Source: Strigamia acuminata
Lineage: Eukaryota; Arthropoda; Chilopoda; Geophilomorpha; Linotaeniidae
DNA length: 64,000 bases
Direction: 5' to 3'
Assembly (NCBI GenBank): GCA_949358305.1
Contig: OX442317.1
Span: 12,094,186-12,158,185, forward strand
Numbering within the stretch: position 1 is the stretch's first letter; every line of letters begins with the position of its first letter. Under the pieces are notes generated by a model. That model saw nothing but the letters and a program-made list of their open reading frames with translations, did no database searches and was not told the DNA's origin. Made by a program: the position numbers and the translations under genes. This document shows, piece by piece, positions 12,296 through 26,000 of the stretch.

Positions 12296-15200
12296 CCAAT
12301 GTCTCTGAATGTTTAGAAATAGTGTTTAAACCTTAGTAGAAAGCTTTAATGTAAGTTTTAGCAACATCCAAGAAATGATTTGGGAGAATAGACTTTTGAT
12401 CTCATCACAGTTGACTTAGCACAAACACCACAAGATCAATGTCTCTGAATGTTCTGAAATAGTGTTTAAACCTTAGTAGAAGGCTTTAATGTTAGTTTTA
12501 GCAACATCCAAGCAATAATTTGAAAGAATAAACTTTTGATCTCATTTGACATCACAGTTGACTTAGCACAAACACCACAAGACCAATGTCTCTGAATGTT
12601 CAGAAATAGTGTTTAAACCTTAGTAGAAGGCTTCAATGTAAGTTTTAGCAACATCCAAGCAATAATTTGAAAGAATAAACTTTTGATCTCATTTGACATC
12701 ACAGTTGACTTAGCACAAACACCACAAACCAATGTCTCTGAATGTTCTGAAATAGTATTTAAACCTTAGTAGAAGGCTTCAATGTAAGTTTTAGCAACAT
12801 CCAAGCAATGATTTGGGAGAATAGACTTTTGATCTCATCACAGTTGACTTAGCACAAACATCACAAGACCAATGTCTCTGAATGTTCTGAAATAGTGTTT
12901 AAACCTTAGTAGAAAGCTTTAATGTAAGTTTTAGCAACATCCAAGCAATGATTTGAAAGAATAAACTTTTGATCTCATTTGACATCACAGTTGACTTAGC
13001 ACAAACATCACAAGACCAATGTCTCTGAATGTTCTGAAATAGTGTTTAAACCTTAGTAGAAGGCTTCAATGTAAGTTTTAGCAACATCCAAGCAATGATT
13101 TGGAAGAATAAACTTTTGATCCCATTTGACATCACAGTTGACTTAGCACAAACACCACAAGACCAATGTCTCTGAATGTTCTGAAATAGTGTTTAAACCT
13201 TAGTAGAAGGCTTCAATGTAAGTTTTAGCAACATCCAAGCAATGATTTGAAAGAATAAACTTTTGATCTCATTTGACATCACAGTTGACTTAGCACAAAC
13301 ATCACAAGACCAATGTCTCTGAATGTTCTGAAATAGTGTTTAAACTTTAGTAGAAGGCTTCAATGTAAGTTTTAGCAACATCCAAGCAATGATTTGGAAG
13401 AATAAACTTTTGATCTCATTTGACATCACAGTTGACTTAGCACAAACACCACAAACCAATGTCTCTGAATGTTCTGAAATAGTGTTTAAACCTTAGTAGA
13501 AGGCTTCAATGTAAGTTTTAGCAACATCCAAGCAATGATTTGGGAGAATAGACTTTTGATCTCATCACAGTTGACTTAGCACAAACACCACAAGACCAAT
13601 GTCTCTGAATGTTTAGAAATAGTGTTTAAACCTTAGTAGAAGGCTTCAATGTAAGTGTTAGCAACATCCAAGCAATAATTTGAAAGAATAAACTTTTGAT
13701 CTCATTTGACATCACAGTTGACTTAGCACAAACACCACAAACCAATGTCTCTGAATGTTCTGAAATAGTGTTTAAACTTTAGTAGAAGGCTTCAATGTAA
13801 GTTTTAGCAACATCCAAGCAATGATTTGGGAGAATAGACTTTTGATCTCATCACAGTTGACTTAGCACAAACATCACAAGACCAATGTCTCTAAATGTTT
13901 TGAAATAGTGTTTAAACCTTAGTAGAAAGCTTTAATGTAAGTTTTAGCAACATCCAAGCAATGATTTGGGAGAATAGACTTTTGATCTCATCACAGTTGA
14001 CTTAGCACAAACATCACAAGACCAATGACTCTGAATGTTCTGAAATAGTGTTTAAACCTTAGTAGAAAGCTTTAATGTAAGTTTTAGCAACATCCAAGAA
14101 ATGATTTGGGAAAATAGACTTTTGATCTCATCACAGTTGACTTAGCACAAACACCACAAGATCAATGTCTCTGAATGTTTAGAAATAGTGTTTAAACCTT
14201 AGTAGAAAGCTTTAATGTAAGTTTTAGCAACATCCAAGAAATGATTTGGGAGAATAGACTTTTGATCTCATCACAGTTGACTTAGCACAAACACCACAAG
14301 ATCAATGTCTCTGAATGTTCTGAAATAGTGTTTAAACCTTAGTAGAAGGCTTTAATGTTAGTTTTAGCAACATCCAAGCAATAATTTGAAAGAATAAACT
14401 TTTGATCTCATTTGACATCACAGTTGACTTAGCACAAACACCACAAGACCAATGTCTCTGAATGTTCAGAAATAGTGTTTAAACCTTAGTAGAAGGCTTC
14501 AATGTAAGTTTTAGCAACATCCAAGCAATAATTTGAAAGAATAAACTTTTGATCTCATTTGACATCACAGTTGACTTAGCACAAACACCACAAACCAATG
14601 TCTCTGAATGTTCTGAAATAGTATTTAAACCTTAGTAGAAGGCTTCAATGTAAGTTTTAGCAACATCCAAGCAATGATTTGGGAGAATAGACTTTTGATC
14701 TCATCACAGTTGACTTAGCACAAACATCACAAGACCAATGTCTCTGAATGTTCTGAAATAGTGTTTAAACCTTAGTAGAAAGCTTTAATGTAAGTTTTAG
14801 CAACATCCAAGCAATGATTTGAAAGAATAAACTTTTGATCTCATTTGACATCACAGTTGACTTAGCACAAACATCACAAGACCAATGTCTCTGAATGTTC
14901 TGAAATAGTGTTTAAACCTTAGTAGAAGGCTTCAATGTAAGTTTTAGCAACATCCAAGCAATGATTTGGAAGAATAAACTTTTGATCCCATTTGACATCA
15001 CAGTTGACTTAGCACAAACACCACAAGACCAATGTCTCTGAATGTTCTGAAATAGTGTTTAAACCTTAGTAGAAGGCTTCAATGTAAGTTTTAGCAACAT
15101 CCAAGCAATGATTTGAAAGAATAAACTTTTGATCTCATTTGACATCACAGTTGACTTAGCACAAACATCACAAGACCAATGTCTCTGAATGTTCTGAAAT

Positions 15201-18200
15201 AGTGTTTAAACTTTAGTAGAAGGCTTCAATGTAAGTTTTAGCAACATCCAAGCAATGATTTGGAAGAATAAACTTTTGATCTCATTTGACATCACAGTTG
15301 ACTTAGCACAAACACCACAAACCAATGTCTCTGAATGTTCTGAAATAGTGTTTAAACCTTAGTAGAAGGCTTCAATGTAAGTTTTAGCAACATCCAAGCA
15401 ATGATTTGGGAGAATAGACTTTTGATCTCATCACAGTTGACTTAGCACAAACACCACAAGACCAATGTCTCTGAATGTTTAGAAATAGTGTTTAAACCTT
15501 AGTAGAAGGCTTCAATGTAAGTGTTAGCAACATCCAAGCAATAATTTGAAAGAATAAACTTTTGATCTCATTTGACATCACAGTTGACTTAGCACAAACA
15601 CCACAAACCAATGTCTCTGAATGTTCTGAAATAGTGTTTAAACTTTAGTAGAAGGCTTCAATGTAAGTTTTAGCAACATCCAAGCAATGATTTGGGAGAA
15701 TAGACTTTTGATCTCATCACAGTTGACTTAGCACAAACATCACAAGACCAATGACTCTGAATGTTCTGAAATAGTGTTTAAACCTTAGTAGAAAGCTTTA
15801 ATGTAAGTTTTAGCAACATCCAAGAAATGATTTGGGAAAATAGACTTTTGATCTCATCACAGTTGACTTAGCACAAACACCACAAGATCAATGTCTCTGA
15901 ATGTTTAGAAATAGTGTTTAAACCTTAGTAGAAAGCTTTAATGTAAGTTTTAGCAACATCCAAGAAATGATTTGGGAGAATAGACTTTTGATCTCATCAC
16001 AGTTGACTTAGCACAAACACCACAAGATCAATGTCTCTGAATGTTCTGAAATAGTGTTTAAACCTTAGTAGAAGGCCTTAATGTTAGTTTTAGCAACATC
16101 CAAGCAATAATTTGAAAGAATAAACTTTTGATCTCATTTGACATCACAGTTGACTTAGCACAAACACCACAAGACCAATGTCTCTGAATGTTCAGAAATA
16201 GTGTTTAAACCTTAGTAGAAGGCTTCAATGTAAGTTTTAGCAACATCCAAGCAATAATTTGAAAGAATAAACTTTTGATCTTATTTGACATCACAGTTGA
16301 CTTAGCACAAACACCACAAACCAATGTCTCTGAATGTTCTGAAATAGTGTTTAAACCTTAGTAGAAGGCTTCAATGTAAGTTTTAGCAACATCCAAGCAA
16401 TGATTTGGGAGAATAGACTTTTGATCTCATCACAGTTGACTTAGCACAAACATCACAAGACCAATGTCTCTGAATGTTCTGAAATAGTGTTTAAACCTTA
16501 GTAGAAAGCTTTAATGTAAGTTTTAGCAACATCCAAGCAATGATTTGAAAGAATAAACTTTTGATCTCATTTGACATCACAGTTGACTTAGCACAAACAT
16601 CACAAGACCAATGTCTCTGAATGTTCTGAAATAGTGTTTAAACCTTAGTAGAAGGCTTCAATGTAAGTTTTAGCAACATCCAAGCAATGATTTGGAAGAA
16701 TAAACTTTTGATCCCATTTGACATCACAGTTGACTTAGCACAAACACCACAAGACCAATGTCTCTGAATGTTCTGAAATAGTGTTTAAACCTTAGTAGAA
16801 GGCTTCAATGTAAGTTTTAGCAACATCCAAGCAATGATTTGAAAGAATAAACTTTTGATCTCATTTGACATCACAGTTGACTTAGCACAAACATCACAAG
16901 ACCAATGTCTCTGAATGTTCTGAAATAGTGTTTAAACTTTAGTAGAAGGCTTCAATGTAAGTTTTAGCAACATCCAAGCAATGATTTGGAAGAATAAACT
17001 TTTGATCTCATTTGACATCACAGTTGACTTAGCACAAACACCACAAACCAATGTCTCTGAATGTTCTGAAATAGTGTTTAAACCTTAGTAGAAGGCTTCA
17101 ATGTAAGTTTTAGCAACATCCAAGCAATGATTTGGGAGAATAGACTTTTGATCTCATCACAGTTGACTTAGCACAAACACCACAAGACCAATGTCTCTGA
17201 ATGTTTAGAAATAGTGTTTAAACCTTAGTAGAAGGCTTCAATGTAAGTGTTAGCAACATCCAAGCAATAATTTGAAAGAATAAACTTTTGATCTCATTTG
17301 ACATCACAGTTGACTTAGCACAAACACCACAAACCAATGTCTCTGAATGTTCTGAAATAGTGTTTAAACTTTAGTAGAAGGCTTCAATGTAAGTTTTAGC
17401 AACATCCAAGCAATGATTTGGGAGAATAGACTTTTGATCTCATCACAGTTGACTTAGCACAAACATCACAAGACCAATGTCTAAATGTTTTGAAATAGTG
17501 TTTAAACCTTAGTAGAAAGCTTTAATGTAAGTTTTAGCAACATCCAAGCAATGATTTGGGAGAATAGACTTTTGATCTCATCACAGTTGACTTAGCACAA
17601 ACATCACAAGACCAATGACTCTGAATGTTCTGAAATAGTGTTTAAACCTTAGTAGAAAGCTTTAATGTAAGTTTTAGCAACATCCAAGAAATGATTTGGG
17701 AAAATAGACTTTTGATCTCATCACAGTTGACTTAGCACAAACACCACAAGATCAATGTCTCTGAATGTTTAGAAATAGTGTTTAAACCTTAGTAGAAAGC
17801 TTTAATGTAAGTTTTAGCAACATCCAAGAAATGATTTGGGAGAATAGACTTTTGATCTCATCACAGTTGACTTAGCACAAACACCACAAGATCAATGTCT
17901 CTGAATGTTCTGAAATAGTGTTTAAACCTTAGTAGAAGGCTTTAATGTTAGTTTTAGCAACATCCAAGCAATAATTTGAAAGAATAAACTTTTGATCTCA
18001 TTTGACATCACAGTTGACTTAGCACAAACACCACAAGACCAATGTCTCTGAATGTTCAGAAATAGTGTTTAAACCTTAGTAGAAGGCTTCAATGTAAGTT
18101 TTAGCAACATCCAAGCAATAATTTGAAAGAATAAACTTTTGATCTCATTTGACATCACAGTTGACTTAGCACAAACACCACAAACCAATGTCTCTGAATG

Positions 18201-21200
18201 TTCTGAAATAGTATTTAAACCTTAGTAGAAGGCTTCAATGTAAGTTTTAGCAACATCCAAGCAATGATTTGGGAGAATAGACTTTTGATCTCATCACAGT
18301 TGACTTAGCACAAACATCACAAGACCAATGTCTCTGAATGTTCTGAAATAGTGTTTAAACCTTAGTAGAAAGCTTTAATGTAAGTTTTAGCAACATCCAA
18401 GCAATGATTTGAAAGAATAAACTTTTGATCTCATTTGACATCACAGTTGACTTAGCACAAACATCACAAGACCAATGTCTCTGAATGTTCTGAAATAGTG
18501 TTTAAACCTTAGTAGAAGGCTTCAATGTAAGTTTTAGCAACATCCAAGCAATGATTTGGAAGAATAAACTTTTGATCCCATTTGACATCACAGTTGACTT
18601 AGCACAAACACCACAAGACCAATGTCTCTGAATGTTCTGAAATAGTGTTTAAACCTTAGTAGAAGGCTTCAATGTAAGTTTTAGCAACATCCAAGCAATG
18701 ATTTGAAAGAATAAACTTTTGATCTCATTTGACATCACAGTTGACTTAGCACAAACATCACAAGACCAATGTCTCTGAATGTTCTGAAATAGTGTTTAAA
18801 CTTTAGTAGAAGGCTTCAATGTAAGTTTTAGCAACATCCAAGCAATGATTTGGAAGAATAAACTTTTGATCTCATTTGACATCACAGTTGACTTAGCACA
18901 AACACCACAAACCAATGTCTCTGAATGTTCTGAAATAGTGTTTAAACCTTAGTAGAAGGCTTCAATGTAAGTTTTAGCAACATCCAAGCAATGATTTGGG
19001 AGAATAGACTTTTGATCTCATCACAGTTGACTTAGCACAAACACCACAAGACCAATGTCTCTGAATGTTTAGAAATAGTGTTTAAACCTTAGTAGAAGGC
19101 TTCAATGTAAGTGTTAGCAACATCCAAGCAATAATTTGAAAGAATAAACTTTTGATCTCATTTGACATCACAGTTGACTTAGCACAAACACCACAAACCA
19201 ATGTCTCTGAATGTTCTGAAATAGTGTTTAAACTTTAGTAGAAGGCTTCAATGTAAGTTTTAGCAACATCCAAGCAATGATTTGGGAGAATAGACTTTTG
19301 ATCTCATCACAGTTGACTTAGCACAAACATCACAAGACCAATGTCTCTAAATGTTTTGAAATAGTGTTTAAACCTTAGTAGAAAGCTTTAATGTAAGTTT
19401 TAGCAACATCCAAGCAATGATTTGGGAGAATAGACTTTTGATCTCATCACAGTTGACTTAGCACAAACATCACAAGACCAATGACTCTGAATGTTCTGAA
19501 ATAGTGTTTAAACCTTAGTAGAAAGCTTTAATGTAAGTTTTAGCAACATCCAAGAAATGATTTGGGAAAATAGACTTTTGATCTCATCACAGTTGACTTA
19601 GCACAAACACCACAAGATCAATGTCTCTGAATGTTTAGAAATAGTGTTTAAACCTTAGTAGAAAGCTTTAATGTAAGTTTTAGCAACATCCAAGAAATGA
19701 TTTGGGAGAATAGACTTTTGATCTCATCACAGTTGACTTAGCACAAACACCACAAGATCAATGTCTCTGAATGTTCTGAAATAGTGTTTAAACCTTAGTA
19801 GAAGGCTTTAATGTTAGTTTTAGCAACATCCAAGCAATAATTTGAAAGAATAAACTTTTGATCTCATTTGACATCACAGTTGACTTAGCACAAACACCAC
19901 AAGACCAATGTCTCTGAATGTTCAGAAATAGTGTTTAAACCTTAGTAGAAGGCTTCAATGTAAGTTTTAGCAACATCCAAGCAATAATTTGAAAGAATAA
20001 ACTTTTGATCTTATTTGACATCACAGTTGACTTAGCACAAACACCACAAACCAATGTCTCTGAATGTTCTGAAATAGTGTTTAAACCTTAGTAGAAGGCT
20101 TCAATGTAAGTTTTAGCAACATCCAAGCAATGATTTGGGAGAATAGACTTTTGATCTCATCACAGTTGACTTAGCACAAACATCACAAGACCAATGTCTC
20201 TGAATGTTCTGAAATAGTGTTTAAACCTTAGTAGAAAGCTTTAATGTAAGTTTTAGCAACATCCAAGCAATGATTTGAAAGAATAAACTTTTGATCTCAT
20301 TTGACATCACAGTTGACTTAGCACAAACATCACAAGACCAATGTCTCTGAATGTTCTGAAATAGTGTTTAAACCTTAGTAGAAGGCTTCAATGTAAGTTT
20401 TAGCAACATCCAAGCAATGATTTGGAAGAATAAACTTTTGATCCCATTTGACATCACAGTTGACTTAGCACAAACACCACAAGACCAATGTCTCTGAATG
20501 TTCTGAAATAGTGTTTAAACCTTAGTAGAAGGCTTCAATGTAAGTTTTAGCAACATCCAAGCAATGATTTGAAAGAATAAACTTTTGATCTCATTTGACA
20601 TCACAGTTGACTTAGCACAAACATCACAAGACCAATGTCTCTGAATGTTCTGAAATAGTGTTTAAACTTTAGTAGAAGGCTTCAATGTAAGTTTTAGCAA
20701 CATCCAAGCAATGATTTGGAAGAATAAACTTTTGATCTCATTTGACATCACAGTTGACTTAGCACAAACACCACAAACCAATGTCTCTGAATGTTCTGAA
20801 ATAGTGTTTAAACCTTAGTAGAAGGCTTCAATGTAAGTTTTAGCAACATCCAAGCAATGATTTGGGAGAATAGACTTTTGATCTCATCACAGTTGACTTA
20901 GCACAAACACCACAAGACCAATGTCTCTGAATGTTTAGAAATAGTGTTTAAACCTTAGTAGAAGGCTTCAATGTAAGTGTTAGCAACATCCAAGCAATAA
21001 TTTGAAAGAATAAACTTTTGATCTCATTTGACATCACAGTTGACTTAGCACAAACACCACAAACCAATGTCTCTGAATGTTCTGAAATAGTGTTTAAACT
21101 TTAGTAGAAGGCTTCAATGTAAGTTTTAGCAACATCCAAGCAATGATTTGGGAGAATAGACTTTTGATCTCATCACAGTTGACTTAGCACAAACATCACA

Positions 21201-23040
21201 AGACCAATGTCTCTAAATGTTTTGAAATAGTGTTTAAACCTTAGTAGAAAGCTTTAATGTAAGTTTTAGCAACATCCAAGAAATGATTTGGGAGAATAGA
21301 CTTTTGATCTCATCACAGTTGACTTAGCACAAACACCACAAGATCAATGTCTCTGAATGTTCTGAAATAGTGTTTAAACCTTAGTAGAAGGCTTTAATGT
21401 TAGTTTTAGCAACATCCAAGCAATAATTTGAAAGAATAAACTTTTGATCTCATTTGACATCACAGTTGACTTAGCACAAACACCACAAGACCAATGTCTC
21501 TGAATGTTCAGAAATAGTGTTTAAACCTTAGTAGAAGGCTTCAATGTAAGTTTTAGCAACATCCAAGCAATAATTTGAAAGAATAAACTTTTGATCTCAT
21601 TTGACATCACAGTTGACTTAGCACAAACACCACAAACCAATGTCTCTGAATGTTCTGAAATAGTGTTTAAACCTTAGTAGAAGGCTTCAATGTAAGTTTT
21701 AGCAACATCCAAGCAATGATTTGGGAGAATAGACTTTTGATCTCATCACAGTTGACTTAGCACAAACATCACAAGACCAATGTCTCTGAATGTTCTGAAA
21801 TAGTGTTTAAACCTTAGTAGAAAGCTTTAATGTAAGTTTTAGCAACATCCAAGCAATGATTTGAAAGAATAAACTTTTGATCTCATTTGACATCACAGTT
21901 GACTTAGCACAAACATCACAAGACCAATGTCTCTGAATGTTCTGAAATAGTGTTTAAACCTTAGTAGAAGGCTTCAATGTAAGTTTTAGCAACATCCAAG
22001 CAATGATTTGGAAGAATAAACTTTTGATCCCATTTGACATCACAGTTGACTTAGCACAAACACCACAAGACCAATGTCTCTGAATGTTCTGAAATAGTGT
22101 TTAAACCTTAGTAGAAGGCTTCAATGTAAGTTTTAGCAACATCCAAGCAATGATTTGAAAGAATAAACTTTTGATCTCATTTGACATCACAGTTGACTTA
22201 GCACAAACATCACAAGACCAATGTCTCTGAATGTTCTGAAATAGTGTTTAAACTTTAGTAGAAGGCTTCAATGTAAGTTTTAGCAACATCCAAGCAATGA
22301 TTTGGAAGAATAAACTTTTGATCTCATTTGACATCACAGTTGACTTAGCACAAACACCACAAACCAATGTCTCTGAATGTTCTGAAATAGTGTTTAAACC
22401 TTAGTAGAAGGCTTCAATGTAAGTTTTAGCAACATCCAAGCAATGATTTGGGAGAATAGACTTTTGATCTCATCACAGTTGACTTAGCACAAACACCACA
22501 AGACCAATGTCTCTGAATGTTTAGAAATAGTGTTTAAACCTTAGTAGAAGGCTTCAATGTAAGTGTTAGCAACATCCAAGCAATAATTTGAAAGAATAAA
22601 CTTTTGATCTCATTTGACATCACAGTTGACTTAGCACAAACACCACAAACCAATGTCTCTGAATGTTCTGAAATAGTGTTTAAACTTTAGTAGAAGGCTT
22701 CAATGTAAGTTTTAGCAACATCCAAGCAATGATTTGGGAGAATAGACTTTTGATCTCATCACAGTTGACTTAGCACAAACATCACAAGACCAATGTCTCT
22801 AAATGTTTTGAAATAGTGTTTAAACCTTAGTAGAAAGCTTTAATGTAAGTTTTAGCAACATCCAAGCAATGATTTGGGAGAATAGACTTTTGATCTCATC
22901 ACAGTTGACTTAGCACAAACATCACAAGACCAATGACTCTGAATGTTCTGAAATAGTGTTTAAACCTTAGTAGAAAGCTTTAATGTAAGTTTTAGCAACA
23001 TCCAAGAAATGATTTGGGAAAATAGACTTTTGATCTCATC
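12296..23040 (+). repeat. Higher-order repeat, period 1866 bp, with monomer losses
   Basis: A monomer type marked by AGATCAATG followed by TTAATGTTAG recurs at 12435, 14301, 16027, 17891, 19757 and 21343. The spacings are 1866, 1726, 1864, 1866 and 1586. The 1726 spacing is 1866 minus one 140-bp monomer. The 1864 spacing is explained by a two-base deletion near 17480, where GTCTAAATG replaces GTCTCTAAATG. The 1586 spacing is 1866 minus two 140-bp monomers. The block overlaps the end of the 6480-bp repeat, and its first internal junction is at 14161. Secondary variants such as AGTATTTAAAC (12755, 14621, 18211) and GATCTTATTTG (about 16277, 20007) are shared by only some copies. Confidence 0.85.
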
Positions 23041-26000
23041 ACAGTTGACTTAGCACAAACACCACAAGACCAATGTCTCTAAATGTTCTGAAATAGTGTT
23101 TAAACCTTAGTAGACGGCTTCAATGTAAGTTTTAGCAACATCCAAGCAATGATTTGGGAGAATAGACTTTTGATCTCATCACAGTTGACTTAGCACAAAC
23201 ACCACAAGACCAATGTCTCTGAATGTTCTGAAATAGTGTTTAAACTTTAGTAGAAAGCTTTAATGTAAGTTTTAGCAACATCCAAGCAATGATTTGAAAG
23301 AATAAACTTTTGATCTCATTTGACATCACAGTTGACTTAGCACAAACATCACAAGACCAATGTCTCTGAATGTTCTGTAATAGTGTTTAAACTTTAGTAG
23401 AAGGCTTCAATGTAAGTTTTAGCAACATCCAAGCAATGATTTGGAAGAATAAACTTTTGATCTCATTTGACATTACAGTTGACTTAGCACAAACACCACA
23501 AACCAATGTCTCTGAATGTTCTGAAATAGTGTTTAAACCTTAGTAGAAGGCTTCAATGTAAGTTTTAGCAACATCCAAGCAATGATTTGGGAGAATAGAC
23601 TTTTGATCTCATCACAGTTGACTTAGCACAAACACCACAAGACCAATGTCTCTGAATGTTTAGAAATAGTGTTTAAACCTTAGTAGAAGGCTTCAATGTA
23701 AGTGTTGGCAACATCCAAGCAATAATTTGAAAGAATAAACTTTTGATCTCATTTGACATCACAGTTGACTTAGCACAAACACCACAAACCAATGTCTCTG
23801 AATGTTCTGAAATAGTGTTTAAACCTTAGTAGAAGGCTTCAATGTAAGTTTTAGCAACATCCAAGCAATGATTTTGGAGAATAGACTTTTGATCTCATCA
23901 CAGTTGACTTAGCACAAACATCACAAGACCAATGTCTCTGAATGTTCTGAAATAGTGTTTAAACCTTAGTAGAAAGCTTTAATGTAAGTTTTAGCAACAT
24001 CCAAGCAATGATTTGAAAGAATAAACTTTTGATCTCATTTGACATCACAGTTGACTTAGCACAAACATCACAAGACCAATGACTCTGAATGTTCTGAAAT
24101 AGTGTTTAAACCTTAGTAGAAGGCTTCAATGTAAGTTTTAGCAACATCCAAGCAATGATTTGGAAGAATAAACTTTTGATCCCATTTGACATCACAGTTG
24201 ACTTAGCACAAACATCACAAGACCAATGTTTCTGAATGTTCTGAAATAGTGTTTAAACCTTAGTAGAAAGCTTCAATGTAAGTTTTAGCAACATCCAAGC
24301 AATAATTTGAAAGAATAAACTTTTGATCTCATTTGACGTCACAGTTGACTTAGCACAAACACCACAAGACCAATGTCTCTGAATGTTTAGAAATAGTGTT
24401 TAAACCTTAGTAGAAAGCTTTAATGTAAGTTTTAGCAACATCCAAGAAATGATTTGGGAGAATAGACTTTTGATCTCATCACAGTTGACTTAGCACAAAC
24501 ACCACAAGATCAATGTCTCTGAATGTTCTGAAATAGTGTTTAAACCTTAGTAGAAGGCTTTAATGTTAGTTTTAGCAACATCCAAGCAATAATTTGAAAG
24601 AATAAACTTTTGATCTCATTTGACATCACAGTTGACTTAGCACAAACACCACAAGACCAATGTCTCTGAATGTTCAGAAATAGTGTTTAAACCTTAGTAG
24701 AAGGCTTCAATGTAAGTTTTAGCAACATCCAAGCAATAATTTGAAAGAATAAACTTTTGATCTCATTTGACATCACAGTTGACTTAGCACAAACACCACA
24801 AACCAATGTCTCTGAATGTTCTGAAATAGTGTTTAAACCTTAGTAGAAGGCTTCAATGTAAGTTTTAGCAACATCCAAGCAATGATTTGGGAGAATAGAC
24901 TTTTGATCTCATCACAGTTGACTTAGCACAAACATCACAAGACCAATGTCTCTGAATGTTCTGAAATAGTGTTTAAACCTTAGTAGAAAGCTTTAATGTA
25001 AGTTTTAGCAACATCCAAGCAATGATTTGAAAGAATAAACTTTTGATCTCATTTGACATCACAGTTGACTTAGCACAAACATCACAAGACCAATGTCTCT
25101 GAATGTTCTGAAATAGTGTTTAAACCTTAGTAGAAGGCTTCAATGTAAGTTTTAGCAACATCCAAGCAATGATTTGGAAGAATAAACTTTTGATCCCATT
25201 TGACATCACAGTTGACTTAGCACAAACACCACAAGACCAATGTCTCTGAATGTTCTGAAATAGTGTTTAAACCTTAGTAGAAGGCTTCAATGTAAGTTTT
25301 AGCAACATCCAAGCAATGATTTGAAAGAATAAACTTTTGATCTCATTTGACATCACAGTTGACTTAGCACAAACATCACAAGACCAATGTCTCTGAATGT
25401 TCTGAAATAGTGTTTAAACTTTAGTAGAAGGCTTCAATGTAAGTTTTAGCAACATCCAAGCAATGATTTGGAAGAATAAACTTTTGATCTCATTTGACAT
25501 CACAGTTGACTTAGCACAAACACCACAAACCAATGTCTCTGAATGTTCTGAAATAGTGTTTAAACCTTAGTAGAAGGCTTCAATGTAAGTTTTAGCAACA
25601 TCCAAGCAATGATTTGGGAGAATAGACTTTTGATCTCATCACAGTTGACTTAGCACAAACACCACAAGACCAATGTCTCTGAATGTTTAGAAATAGTGTT
25701 TAAACCTTAGTAGAAGGCTTCAATGTAAGTGTTAGCAACATCCAAGCAATAATTTGAAAGAATAAACTTTTGATCTCATTTGACATCACAGTTGACTTAG
25801 CACAAACACCACAAACCAATGTCTCTGAATGTTCTGAAATAGTGTTTAAACTTTAGTAGAAGGCTTCAATGTAAGTTTTAGCAACATCCAAGCAATGATT
25901 TGGGAGAATAGACTTTTGATCTCATCACAGTTGACTTAGCACAAACATCACAAGACCAATGTCTCTAAATGTTTTGAAATAGTGTTTAAACCTTAGTAGA

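Larger units (their letters stand above)
1..14160 (+). repeat. Higher-order repeat, period 6480 bp
   Basis: Positions 1-6480 and 6481-12960 are two copies, and 12961-14160 is a third, partial copy. The period is a multiple of 60, so the printed lines can be compared directly, and those I compared are identical apart from the patch at about 6095-6275. Each 6480-bp copy has two related halves, about 3314 bp (1-3314) and 3166 bp (3315-6480). They differ by one extra long monomer plus one base. A private variant CTGTAATAG marks each half, at about 1507, 4821, 7987 and 11301. The copy breaks at 14161, where a different monomer order takes over. Confidence 0.88.
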
